This document shows, piece after piece, positions 21,657-31,913 of a stretch of 64,000 nucleotides of DNA. How positions within the stretch are numbered: position 1 is the stretch's first letter; every line of letters begins with the position of its first letter. The translations under genes and the position numbers were made by a program. Location: assembly GCA_037042185.1 (NCBI GenBank), contig JAXQJY010000019.1, forward strand, positions 434,001 through 498,000, in the 5' to 3' direction. Under the pieces are notes generated by a model. It worked only from the letters and a program-made list of their open reading frames with translations. It did not search any database and was not told where the DNA came from. This DNA is from Sordariomycetes sp. S80-01Y (taxonomy: Eukaryota > Ascomycota > Sordariomycetes).

Positions 21657-23528
21657 CTAAGGATCCTGACCTCGGCTAGCTACTTCAATCAGAACCCTGC
21701 CGCTCATGAATTCCTCCAACTTGGGAAAAGCTTCTGCGTATTTCACGGCAATTTCAGGAACTGCCTGACGGGCTTCCTCGCCATTCGACGTTCTTGTGAC
21801 CCAAGGCGTAAGCCAGTCCTCCACAGAATTACCTGGGCGGTTATGACCACGGATAGCCTGGGACCACGCTTGCCCTTGATCAGGCTTGGCGCCATGTTTA
21901 CGTTCAACGAAGCTACGGCCTTGATGAAACCAGACATAGTCTTTGTAGAAGCGGTGCCAGGACCAGTGACTCCCTACCCAGTCTGCGATGTATTCATCCC
22001 CAAAGACGCCCAGCCTGACGAGTTTGGTTAAAGGTGAAATTGCCGAGATGATCTCTGTGTGATTCGGTGCCTTGTCTCCAACCCAAGTGAAGTCCCAGCT
22101 CACCCGTTCGATGATCCCTGCTCTTTCGGTCTCAGGTTGGAACCCAAAGGACAACTCCTTCAGACACAGCAAGTTGGAACCAATTGCTTGCAATACGCTC
22201 AGATCCGGATCTTGGACCCATGCGAAAGACAGCGAGCGCAGGTTTCTGAAGTCCCCGCTGGAGATGTGAGAAGCGATCTGGCTGGCGCCCAGATTTGGGA
22301 TATCGGGGACACCCAGCAGGTAAATGAACAGCTCTTCAAGCTGCGGACCGTAGCTGCGACCGACCTCAAGTACCTTGTCAATATACTCGGGCTGATCCGA
22401 CGGATGTACCTCCCTTGCAGCACCGACCATGGCGAACGTGCGAAGATTGGGCAGAGGGAACCTTTTGACCGCGCCGTGGGCGAGCATCGCTGAACACATT
22501 TGGCCAGAAGGGGCAAAGCTCTCCAGTGGCGCGGTCAAGAACGACTCGAGCACGACAAGGTCAATTCTGATGGAATCTTCATGGTATGACCAGAACTTCC
22601 GCAAGTTTCTAAAGTCGATAGGCCCGTCACGAAACGTAACCAACGACCCCGCCTCGAATTCGTACGGGCCTTGGAATTGGGAGGCCCAGACGTACGACTC
22701 CAGAGTCGATGCAGAGCGCCGCAAGATTGTCTCGACAAACAATGTTGTTCCACCGTCAGGGTCGCTGTAGGATGGCTCCCAGCGATTGAAGCCAAAGGCG
22801 AGATCTCGCAGGGATAAGGGTTCATCGGCGGGCAAGAAGGAGAAGACACTGATAGCATCTTCCAAATCGTTGAAGCAGAACCCGTAGTCCTCGAAGTAGA
22901 GGTTCCGCAGTCGTCCAGGTGGAGTTGCGCGTTGCAGGACGGCTGGCAGCAGACTGTCGGGCGGGTTAAGCTCAGCCATGTTCATCCAATACACTTGATC
23001 AAGATTGGGCATGCAGGTCTGGACCACCTGAGCAATCTCATTGACGAAGCCCTCCCATCGCTCTGTCCAGGCTTCTTCCAGTTCGTTGTCTTCCGGGGCA
23101 AGCCCAAACTCGCCATCGAAGTCTCGGTCTATGGTCAACGTCAGGCACCGAATGAAGTCCCCGATCGGTGGCAATCCATTCTCAGGGTTCTCGGTTTTGA
23201 GGTGGCGAACGAGAGCACATGATAGTTCGCTGCGAGTTATCCATACATCGGCGAACTGGTACGGACGTGCCAGCTGCCTGCACTCGCGATGCGTCAGCGC
23301 GAATTGTGACAGAAAGCGACCCTGCTTCTCCTCGGCAACAAAGCCCGTAATGAGCCATAAAATCTCATCGGGAAGATTGAGCAGACGGCTGCCGTCGCGC
23401 TTATGACCCTCGAAGACCCGGCCTGCTGGACGAACACTCGAGATCGGTGTCCGAGTCTGCTCGTAGCGAGGGTCTAATGGGAACGATGCGGGTGAAACAA
23501 GGCGCACGGCAGGTTTGTGATTGCTCAT
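21657..23528 (-). CDS. F-box-type protein with long repeat-like C-terminus
   Basis: Single exon. From the ATG at 23528 (MSNHKPAVRLV) the product has 623 residues; the frame is open for a further 126 codons upstream, but that part is low-complexity and hydrophobic, like a leader. An F-box-like segment occupies about residues 49-97 (LLNLPDEILWLITGFVAEE, then CRQLARPYQFADVWI). The rest reads like a degenerate leucine-rich array (FRNLRKFW, LPNLRTFAMVG, FRNLRSLSFAWV, KLVRLGVFG). F-box proteins recruit substrates to SCF ubiquitin ligases; the substrate is unknown. The stop lies only 2 bp from that of the convergent C2H2 regulator, so the 3' ends must overlap as transcripts. Confidence 0.72.
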   Translation of the reverse strand: MSNHKPAVRLVSPASFPLDPRYEQTRTPISSVRPAGRVFEGHKRDGSRLLNLPDEILWLITGFVAEEKQGRFLSQFALTHRECRQLARPYQFADVWITRSELSCALVRHLKTENPENGLPPIGDFIRCLTLTIDRDFDGEFGLAPEDNELEEAWTERWEGFVNEIAQVVQTCMPNLDQVYWMNMAELNPPDSLLPAVLQRATPPGRLRNLYFEDYGFCFNDLEDAISVFSFLPADEPLSLRDLAFGFNRWEPSYSDPDGGTTLFVETILRRSASTLESYVWASQFQGPYEFEAGSLVTFRDGPIDFRNLRKFWSYHEDSIRIDLVVLESFLTAPLESFAPSGQMCSAMLAHGAVKRFPLPNLRTFAMVGAAREVHPSDQPEYIDKVLEVGRSYGPQLEELFIYLLGVPDIPNLGASQIASHISSGDFRNLRSLSFAWVQDPDLSVLQAIGSNLLCLKELSFGFQPETERAGIIERVSWDFTWVGDKAPNHTEIISAISPLTKLVRLGVFGDEYIADWVGSHWSWHRFYKDYVWFHQGRSFVERKHGAKPDQGQAWSQAIRGHNRPGNSVEDWLTPWVTRTSNGEEARQAVPEIAVKYAEAFPKLEEFMSGRVLIEVASRGQDP

Positions 23529-24091
23529 GTTGGCGAGACTGGTTATGCGCAGTAAAAGGCGGGCTTTCTTGTGGTTCTGGCAAAGTGAGTTGCGGAGGTG
23601 CAGGGATGAAGAGAAGCAGATTCGGAGCAGACGTAAGAGAAACAAGCTTGGGGGAATTGCTCTCATGTATGTGATCTTTTCGCCCGAGTCTGCTGCCTGG
23701 GCCCGCAAAGCCGCAGCATCCCTCCCATGTTGCCAAGGGCTTACAAAGCTCCAGATTTCTGGTAGCACCAAAATTGGCATAATGCGATGTGCGATTGATG
23801 AGTTCAAGAACGATGCGCTCGATATGGAGGAGCTAGCCGTTTGAAATGCTGTGTTGAAAGACATTTGGCGACTTGTTGACATGGTTCTGGGACCGTTATT
23901 GCTCAAGCATCGTCAGATCAGATAGAAAATCGCAGCCTTTATTTGTTATTTGCAACCATACAAAATACTGCGTTCTTGACTTAAGCCGCTGTATGCATAT
24001 TGAGGTGCCCTTGACGAAAAGGTCAAGCTACGTCTTGACTCCCAGCTACTAAGAGCTTCGACCTTGATCTTTGCTCGCCCGTGCCCACTTT
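23529..24091. other. intergenic, F-box gene 5' flank and chitinase 3' flank
   Basis: 563 bp. It contains the N-terminal open extension of the F-box frame (to 23906) that I did not accept as coding. Confidence 0.4.
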
Positions 24092-27000
24092 CTACTTAAT
24101 GCGACAGACCTTGACCAAGTTGTCCACCAAATCGACATTGTTCTTGACAGACCCTCCCAGGTTCGCCAGATCAGTGGCCTTGAATCCACGGCGAAGGGCA
24201 GCTGCATCCCTCCAGACTCCCTTGACGGCAGAGCCGACGCCGACGAAGCCCAACAAGATACCAAAGATGCCGGCGGCAGCATTGTCAGGGTTCTCTGCAA
24301 TGTCAATCGCACCATACACGGCGCTTCCAACCTCGGCTGCGATAGCAGCTATACGAGCAATCATGGCAATACCAGTGACGGCACTGATAGCACTGCCAAC
24401 AGCAGGAATAACGAAGAGGATAGCGGTCACAATCATGCCAATGATCCACTTGCGGTCAGCCTCCTCAAGCTCCTCGCCAATGTCAGCCACCTCTTCCATT
24501 GCGTCTGTTGCTGTCATCACCATGAAGACAGGCAACATTGATCCGTCGACGACATCTTCCGGACTGGAAGAGGAGTCAAGAGCGTGCAGTACGTTGATGT
24601 CTTGCTCAGTCTGCTTCAGCAGGGGAGGGACCTTGCGGAGATTTCCGAGGGAGTCTGCAACGGCGTCCTTCGGGTTGGGCACGTCGGCGTCCTTCTTTAT
24701 ACGCGGGACGCCGTACATGTGGTACATCCCGCATGGTCCAAAGTTGCATCCGATGCCTATTTACGTATTAGATAGGCTCAAGAGCGAAGTTCCAGTGGTT
24801 GAACTTACCTGAACCATCATCTGTAGACGTCACGGTCTCGTAGACGATGTTTTCCCAGTCGATATCGTATTCTTCGAGAATGAACTTCTTGAGCTCGTCC
24901 TCGTCTTTCGGCTCGAGAATGATCCGAGACCCCAAACCAGGCGAGTCGTCAAACGGCGGACAGGCGTGGTCATACTTCTCATCATTTCTCTCGCGGTAGC
25001 AGTCGAAGTATTCATCGATATGGTTCGAAAAGAAGTCACCCATGTTTGAATGCCACTGGCGTTGGACCGCCTTCTTGAAGTAGCCGAACTTATCGTCGTA
25101 GCCATCGTCCATGATCTCGTCATATTTGTCGAGGGCTTTCTCAAGCATCTTACCCAGAGCACCGACAATGTAGCCCTCGAAACAGTGACCCGGGATGTTA
25201 GACTTGTCATCGTCAATGGCCTCTATCGAATCGTAGCTGCCGTCGCACTCTTCAAGTGGGCTCAATTCGTAATCATCATCGAAGTACTCATCGAAGCGGT
25301 AGGACTGGAGATCGATAGCCCAATCGCTCGTCCCTGCCATGTTATAGAAGTCGTAGAGCATCGTCCGAGTCGTCTTCGTCTCTTCAGTCATGTATGAAAC
25401 ATACTCCGTATCGTTGTAAACAATCGTATCTGCGAGTAGATCGTCCTTGACGTGGGTGAGATAGTATTCCCTCATTTCTTCAATCTCGGCGTTGGCAATG
25501 TATCCAGCCGTTTCGGTGCACATGCCCGGCGCAGCATCTGAATCAAGCCGGGTTCCTGTGAACAGGCACATCTCGGTGTAGCAGCCTTCCTCGGCCATTT
25601 TAAACGAGCGGCCATAACTCGTGACTCCGACAGCGAGCTTGTTGGAGGGCATTCCGGCCTTGGTCATCATAGAGAGGGCAGTGAATGTCTCAGTGAGATT
25701 GACGTGTGATCTTAGGCAGTTTCCAGTAGGGCAGCCGGGAGAGGTGAACTCGTTGCCGTAGTCCCATTGACCGTGTAGATCATATGTCATTTGCACGACA
25801 TAGTCGACGAAGGGGGCCATGATATCAATCGGATACGCCCGCAGATACCAGAAGGATGCTGGGGCGGCAAATGAGACACTCTTTCCTTCGGGCATGAAGA
25901 CACTGAGGGTGTTCATGAAGATCGCAAGAAGCTCTCCCTCGAGGTCACTGCCAGCAGGGGTGCCAGGAATATCCATAGCCTAGTGGTGTCGAAAGTTAGC
26001 ACTTATAAGCCTCAGGCTATGCGAAACAATGACTAGAGCTGCTATGTCACTGTTGCCTGCGGTATAGGCAGCAGCTGGGAAGGAAAGTGGTGATCGTACT
26101 GACCTCAGGGTACTCCCAATCAAGATCAATTCCGTCAAGTTCGTGCTCCTTCACGAAATCAATGATGTTGTTCCGGAATTTTGCCTGGTTTTCCAATAGA
26201 ACGGCCTTTCTGAGAATATGAACTGTCGGCGCATCGTTGCTCTACTCGCTGTCAGCTATGTCGATTTGACGTTTTTCTGAGACTTACGAAAGCCCATCCT
26301 CCAAGTGATACGATCTTCTTGACGCCTTCGAGCTTCTTGAACTTGTCGAACTCATCTTCCATTTTGGACACATCGATCTTGAAATCCTCCGTGACATCAG
26401 GGAATGCAAAGTGAATATGAGTGTACTTTTCAGTCGGGATCTGGTCGGCTCTCATGTTCAGACACGGCCGTTCTGCGTTCCAGGCCTCGAAGTAGCCAAT
26501 GCGCATAACCTCTTCCGGCGGACCGCTCTTAACAATTTCAACACCGCAGTTAGAGACGCCTGATTTGGATATTAGCATCTCAGCTCTGGTCGAACGCTGC
26601 AGCTGCACTTACATCCATTCTCTCCTGGTGCGGCTGTACCAGGCGCGCCAGATTCAGACTCAGACTCAGTGCAGAACTCTGCAGTCACACCACAGTTGCC
26701 CCAAATATTGCAGCATGCATTGAGGAGGCAAGGATTTAGATCGGCCAGATCAGTTCCTGATTCAGGTTTCTCGGTCCCAGGCACGACGGGACCGCACTTA
26801 GCATCCTGCAACAAGGATCAGTCGACGCTCTGTAACACCCGACAATATGTCTGTTGTGACTTACAGCTACTTCCGCCGGCATTGGGGGGTCACCTTTGCT
26901 GAGGCAGATCTTGATGTCAGACCACAGGTTCTTGCAGCCAGAGAAGTTCCAAGTCTTCTTGTTGAAATCGTCAATGTCCGAGGTCTTCAAGGAATTTGCC

Positions 27001-28287
27001 GCCGCAAGGGAGGAGCAAGTGTCTCCTGTTTGCGTAGTGTATACGAAGCAGCCGCCGTCTTCGTCAGGTTTAGGACGCATGTCCGGAAGGTCCCCTAAGA
27101 TCTCGTTAGTGCCATCCTATCTTGAATGAAGACATAGAAATACCTTCCCCGCAGCAAACATGCTGCCCAGGAACTAGTGTGGAGCACAGCTCGTCGTCAT
27201 AGTCATTGTACTCTGTGAATTCGGCTGGCGTAATCCCGCACTTGGCAGCCAAACCTTCACAGGTGTCCTTCTCCACGACTTGTCGAGTCGTGCAGGTACC
27301 GTCTTGCCTCCTCTCCAGGGTCCGTTGATGCCTCATTCTTTTAGTGTTCTTTGCTTTGGATACGTCGGGAACCTTCATATCAACCTTCGCAAACGCCTTG
27401 GTTCGGGCATTCGGCGAAGGCTCCGCCACACACTCTCCTTTGGCCCACTTGGCTGTTGCATCTTGGACAAAGCTGAAGTCACCCTCAGTGCTTGCTGCTA
27501 TACCGACGATATAATCAGCACCATGTTCCGCATCGGCGTCGCATATCTCAACAATAAAGGAGTCGGTAGCTCCATTTTCATCAATCTCGTCCCGCAGCTT
27601 TTCAAAGAGGGTCTCATAGATGCCTTGCTGGCGAGCTTGGTGCCCAGTATAGAGTCCCATAAGAACTCCTTCGGAAGAGCCAAAAGCAATGGTAGGCCGA
27701 CTGCCGTTAACGTTTGACTTGTTATCGAGGTAGTTCGTGATCTGACTGCTGGCAGCGGCAACTCCATCCACTGACTTAGAGCTAGCCTTGCTCCCTTTCG
27801 CGACATATCGAACGGCTGCGCTGGATTCTGTTTCGTATACCGGAGGCTCTTCAGGGTTCGAGTCTTCATCTCTCTTGGACTTGGAGCCCTTGTCAAAGTC
27901 CGCGGTGCAGACTCGGATGCTAGTTTTGCTCAAGCCGTCGTCAAGCTTGTTGAAGACGTTGACATCAAACAGCAGTGTCTCGTTGCAGGCCTTTACCCTA
28001 TCGATGTCTGCGTAGACCGACCACTTTGACGGATCAGAACCGACGTCACTGCAGGCTCTAGGACAGCGAGAAGGCTTGCCAGAGGGGTAGAGCTTGTTCT
28101 TCTGCTTCCATTCCTTGAGGGCGCCGTCAAACACGCTGGAGTCGGTAAAGTCACTGTGGGCACGGGAGCCGTACTCGACTGTCTTGATGGAGTTGACAAA
28201 CGAGTCCAGCTCTGGGTTATCCCACTGCGCGGTAGCCGTGTGAAGACAAGAGAGGCCCCACAATGGCAAGCTCTTTGAGAGCTTCAT
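24092..28287 (-). CDS. killer-toxin-like GH18 chitinase (subgroup C)
   Basis: Seven exons on the minus strand (28287-27144, 27094-26865, 26805-26613, 26559-26288, 26241-26104, 25979-24809, 24756-24092) give 1270 residues with every junction in phase. Order: signal peptide (1-20, cut near TATA-QW); a 300-residue N-terminal domain ending at a dibasic ERRQ (326-327), possibly a Kex2 site; LysM 329-381; a second LysM about 392-450; a hevein-type chitin-binding domain (NPCLLNACCNIWGNCG); and GH18 from about 540, with DGIDLDWEYP at 649-658 (E656 catalytic) and QMTYDLHGQWDYGN. The last about 120 residues carry an Ala/Gly-rich hydrophobic stretch (about 1152-1230). The architecture matches fungal subgroup C chitinases related to the alpha/beta subunit of zymocin, and the enzyme should be secreted and cut chitin. 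It is next to a LysM effector gene, a pairing known in other fungi. Confidence 0.9.
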
Positions 28288-28933
28288 CTTGTTTTGGGTC
28301 TGAAACAAAGGAAGAGCAGATGTGAATGAAGGAAGGACAAGGCAGTTGAATGAGCGTGGGAAAGGAGCTGTCATTGAAGTCGACTCTAAGGATGCTTTGG
28401 ATATTTAATATGCCCACCCAAAGATTACGGAGCTTTCTTCGGTCGGCCCTACGGGCATGGCCGGACACGATTTGCCGTGCGGCGCAGCGCAAAGCTCTTC
28501 CACGCCAAGTGTTTGTTCTACGCGAAACTGATTATCCATGGAAAGTTAGGGGTCTCGTGGCTCCAGCGCGGCCAAGCCAGATCCTGAGCATTGGCGCATG
28601 GGTGAATGCTACTATGTGCCTCAGGGATGATATGCGCGGTCGCCGATGCTTACTCGACCAGGGGCTGAGTCTAGACGCGGCAAAATAAACAGCATGCTTG
28701 GCGAAGGTCCTTCGAGTTACCAGAAACGCCGAAATATCTAAGAATACTTTTGAGCAAATATCTTGGCCATTTTCTTACAGCCACTGATAGGTATTCCAAG
28801 TACTTCCAATCCTGCCACAGAAGCACAGTAGAAGAGGCTTCCCCCTTTCCCGACCTCATGTTTTCCCTTTCATTCTCTGGGCAATCCGAATTCTTCTACC
28901 AACTTTGAGCTACGGGCTCAAAACTCCTTCATT
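28288..28933. promoter_or_regulatory. divergent promoter (chitinase / secreted protein)
   Basis: 646 bp shared by two genes for secreted products. A TATA-like tattaaatat (minus strand) lies near 28400-28410, about 115 bp before the chitinase start. Shared control is likely but not shown. Confidence 0.5.
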
Positions 28934-29770
28934 ATGAGATTCCTCTACTTCATTACGCTCTTTATGACACTCGCCTACGGCAAAGACAGCGAGTCTAAGC
29001 GAATCCACATTATGGAAAAGTTCATGTTCTACTTCAATTATCAAATCGAGACTCTGGTCGGCGGCGATAGAACCTTTGCTCCGGACTGTACGGATTGCAA
29101 ATTCAACGATGTAAGTTTTCTCCTCTTTGATATTGTTGAGACCTCACTAAAGGCTCTTGAGTTTGTGAAAGCTATCATCACCCCCAATAACAAGCCCTTC
29201 AACTGGGCTGAGCCTCCCGAGAGTGTGGAGGGTATGCAAAAGCAGGCCCGAGACATGGAGAAGCCCGCCACCAAGCTCAACGCGCAAAAGAGGCTCGATA
29301 ACCGGAGACTGATGCCCTCCATTCCCGAGGATACTCCCGATGCTCAGCAGTATGAAAGGCTGTACCAGCTCACGAACGACTGGGCCAAAGAGATTAAGGG
29401 AAAGATTGATGCCCTCGACGGTGATAAAAAGGAGAAGGCCAACAAGCTTCTGAGCGCTTCCAAAATTGCCGTTGGCGAAATGAAGGTCATGCGCTACAAC
29501 GGCTATCTCAACCAGCAGTTGGTGGACGCCAAAGCCAACCCTGACTTCGGTGGCAAAATGTCGCAGTTTGAGAAAAAGATCAATGCCAAAGACAATGGTG
29601 GGCTGGAAGGCTACAAGGAGATTGACTGGGCTAAGCTCAGGAAGAGCGGTAACACGGATCTTCTGAACAGTCTAGAGGCTTGGACAACGAACAGAAACGT
29701 CAACGACGAGGAAACTCGCAAGCATCTTGCTTCTGATCAGCTCGTTGAGGATCTTAGAAAGTGCTATTAG
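28934..29770 (+). CDS. secreted orphan protein
   Basis: Single ORF of 278 residues with a clear signal peptide (MRFLYFITLFMTLAYG, cut before KDSES). The mature part is mostly charged and helical (KIDALDGDKKEKANKLLSAS, without the final Ser matches no family I know), with only three Cys (DCTDC near the N-terminus and one in the terminal KCY). I recognise no domain. A 42-nt segment at 29111-29152 has intron-like ends (gtaagt...ctcactaaag) and is a multiple of three, so spliced and unspliced forms would both be in frame. It is divergent from the killer-toxin-like chitinase. The position recalls two-part systems in which a chitinase delivers a partner, but nothing in this sequence shows a toxic activity. 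Confidence 0.75.
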   Translation: MRFLYFITLFMTLAYGKDSESKRIHIMEKFMFYFNYQIETLVGGDRTFAPDCTDCKFNDVSFLLFDIVETSLKALEFVKAIITPNNKPFNWAEPPESVEGMQKQARDMEKPATKLNAQKRLDNRRLMPSIPEDTPDAQQYERLYQLTNDWAKEIKGKIDALDGDKKEKANKLLSASKIAVGEMKVMRYNGYLNQQLVDAKANPDFGGKMSQFEKKINAKDNGGLEGYKEIDWAKLRKSGNTDLLNSLEAWTTNRNVNDEETRKHLASDQLVEDLRKCY

Positions 29771-31913
29771 CTAGTGCCAGTGGATCTCGGAGGTGCTTCA
29801 AATGGATGTCACAGTTGTTAGGTGAGGAAGGGGCTTGTCTGGTAAATAAAAGTTGCTCAGTCGTTGAATCTACCTACTGCCTCAAGTGCTTGGCTAGACT
29901 CTCTATTCTCATATTAATTTTATTCTACATCTCGATATTCCTTTCGTTGACATCTCCCGACTGGTTTCTTCGTTCTTTCCGGACAACATGCGGGGTAGTT
30001 TAGAATACTCATTCCAGACTTTGATGTCCTTCAAAACATCACGCAAAATTGTCACTTTGTCCCTCCGTAATCTGCAGTTGCACAACTATGGACTACAACC
30101 TAGATTCTCCCAGGCCTTTCCCGGCTATGGCTCAGATACCCTTGGCTTCATGCGTCTCTCGAATTGGGGCACAATTTTCGGTCATTTGTCGTGTTCTTCG
30201 ATTTGGCTCACCGTGAACATTCTCAGCCCCTCATCGCCAAGCAGAGGCCAAGTGTAGGATTCAGCCTGAGATAGCTCGCAGGATGCTCATGGTCTTTCCA
30301 ACGCCTGCTGCTACTGGCTTAGAATGGCCGCTGTAGCCATGAGACGTTACCTTGGGAGCTGTAAATGCTTAGCTATTCCTTCCGATGCAATGTGCCAATG
30401 TGGCGAAGAACAGGCTCAGCCAAGACGGGAGATTGACCGTTGAAGAAGTATAGATTCCCCATCGGGAGTCGGGTTCGATCGGACGTTCTCTTCGCCGAGA
30501 TGCTGGGATCTCGCTTAGCCCAGGCTGCGCCAATGTGGCGTCGAGCATAGTAGACCAGGGGTTTGGAAAGCAGGGCCGTGGCCGCGAGACGGCGATTCGC
30601 TGCCATGTGCCACGGGACCCCTTCTCCCCACCCCCACGAGCGGTCCGGTGCGGCACGATCCTCAATAGTCTCGGCTTCAACATGGCTTGTCACATAGGGT
30701 TTCCCGGTTTCTCACTGCCTGCCCCTTACATGCACATGATGCGAGGTCCAGGGACCAGCAGTCCATGTGCAAGGCACGATGAGTTAAGCTTATGCATATG
30801 GTTACTCTAGCTGAGGATTAGCCCTGTCTGGATGATCCCTGCTTTCTATCAAAGTCCATGATCATCATCTGCGCCATCCAGGACCGTGAGAGACTCAGGA
30901 ATGAGCACAAGAACCCAGATCGAGCAATCAACATCTCCAAAATCGACAACCGGATAAGGCTGTTTGGCTTCCCATCCTCCAGTCTCTGCGACAAAGTCTC
31001 TTCTGCTCGGCCGAAATTTGCCACATGGAAGCCACTCCGCCCCTTGCATGCATCACTTGGCAGGGCCGACGTAACATCAAGTTCTGCATGCGAGAATTTT
31101 CCCTTGCCCAGATCTTGAGACCGATGGGTCATCTGATCCTCATGATTGAGGTGCGGCATCTCGCCTGATGACCGGCATTGTTGTCCGGCTTGGGTTCTTG
31201 GTCCCGACGGTGGCGCGTGTGGGAGAACCTGCCGGGATCACCGCATCCGCTTCTTCAGGGGTCCAGGGCTGAGCTGGGCAATAACAGCGCAGAGGAAGAT
31301 AATGATTACATGAGATGTGGAAGTCTGATCAGCATGTATGAATTAAGCAGGAAGAACTCACTTGGAGCCGCAACATGGTCATGAGCACGTTCAGAGCGGT
31401 CCCAGTAGACGTTCACGGAGAACAGAGCAGACAATCGCCATCCGCATTTTAGATATGAGCCATCCGTGTCCCCATGTGGTGCCCTGCGCTGGATTGAACC
31501 CCTTCGAGGTGTCCTCGCTCGCATGTTGCCAAGGAGCAGCCATTAGTAGTGCTCATGTCGCCCACACCCTGCATTGCATCTAATGCTACGCTGTGATGAC
31601 TACAAGGTCGACGAACACCCTTGGCATCTAGCCTTCAGTATTCCACGTCGGCCATGGGGTTCGGACTTGGCCATCATCAAAGCCAAGCTTGCTCAAAGTC
31701 CAGAACACACTCGCTTGCGAGATTTTCAACCGCCAAGTCCGAGAAGATGTTTGCGCCGTTCCCGGAAGATTGCAAAGCGAGATATGTTGAAGACTTGAGT
31801 TCAAAGATTCCGTTCAAGGTGCGGGAGGGCTGTACATAAAGAGCAGAGCAGATGCCGGAATTTTGCATTTCACCATCACATTATCGCACCAAGAAGTTGG
31901 TTCCGCTTAAATA
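29771..31913. other. 2.1-kb gene-free stretch
   Basis: I find no domain-bearing ORF, RNA gene or repeat. Short ORFs on both strands have irregular composition. The last 90 bp hold a TATA-like tacataaa (about 31835), suiting the LysM gene. Confidence 0.45.

Noticed and set aside
23529-23906. 126-codon upstream extension of the F-box frame
   Set aside because: Low-complexity and hydrophobic, with no link to the domain; the ATG at 23528 gives a normal start.
29771-31913. 2.1-kb gap tested by eye for transposon remains
   Set aside because: No terminal repeats, no transposase or reverse-transcriptase motifs, no strong A/T skew of the kind left by RIP.
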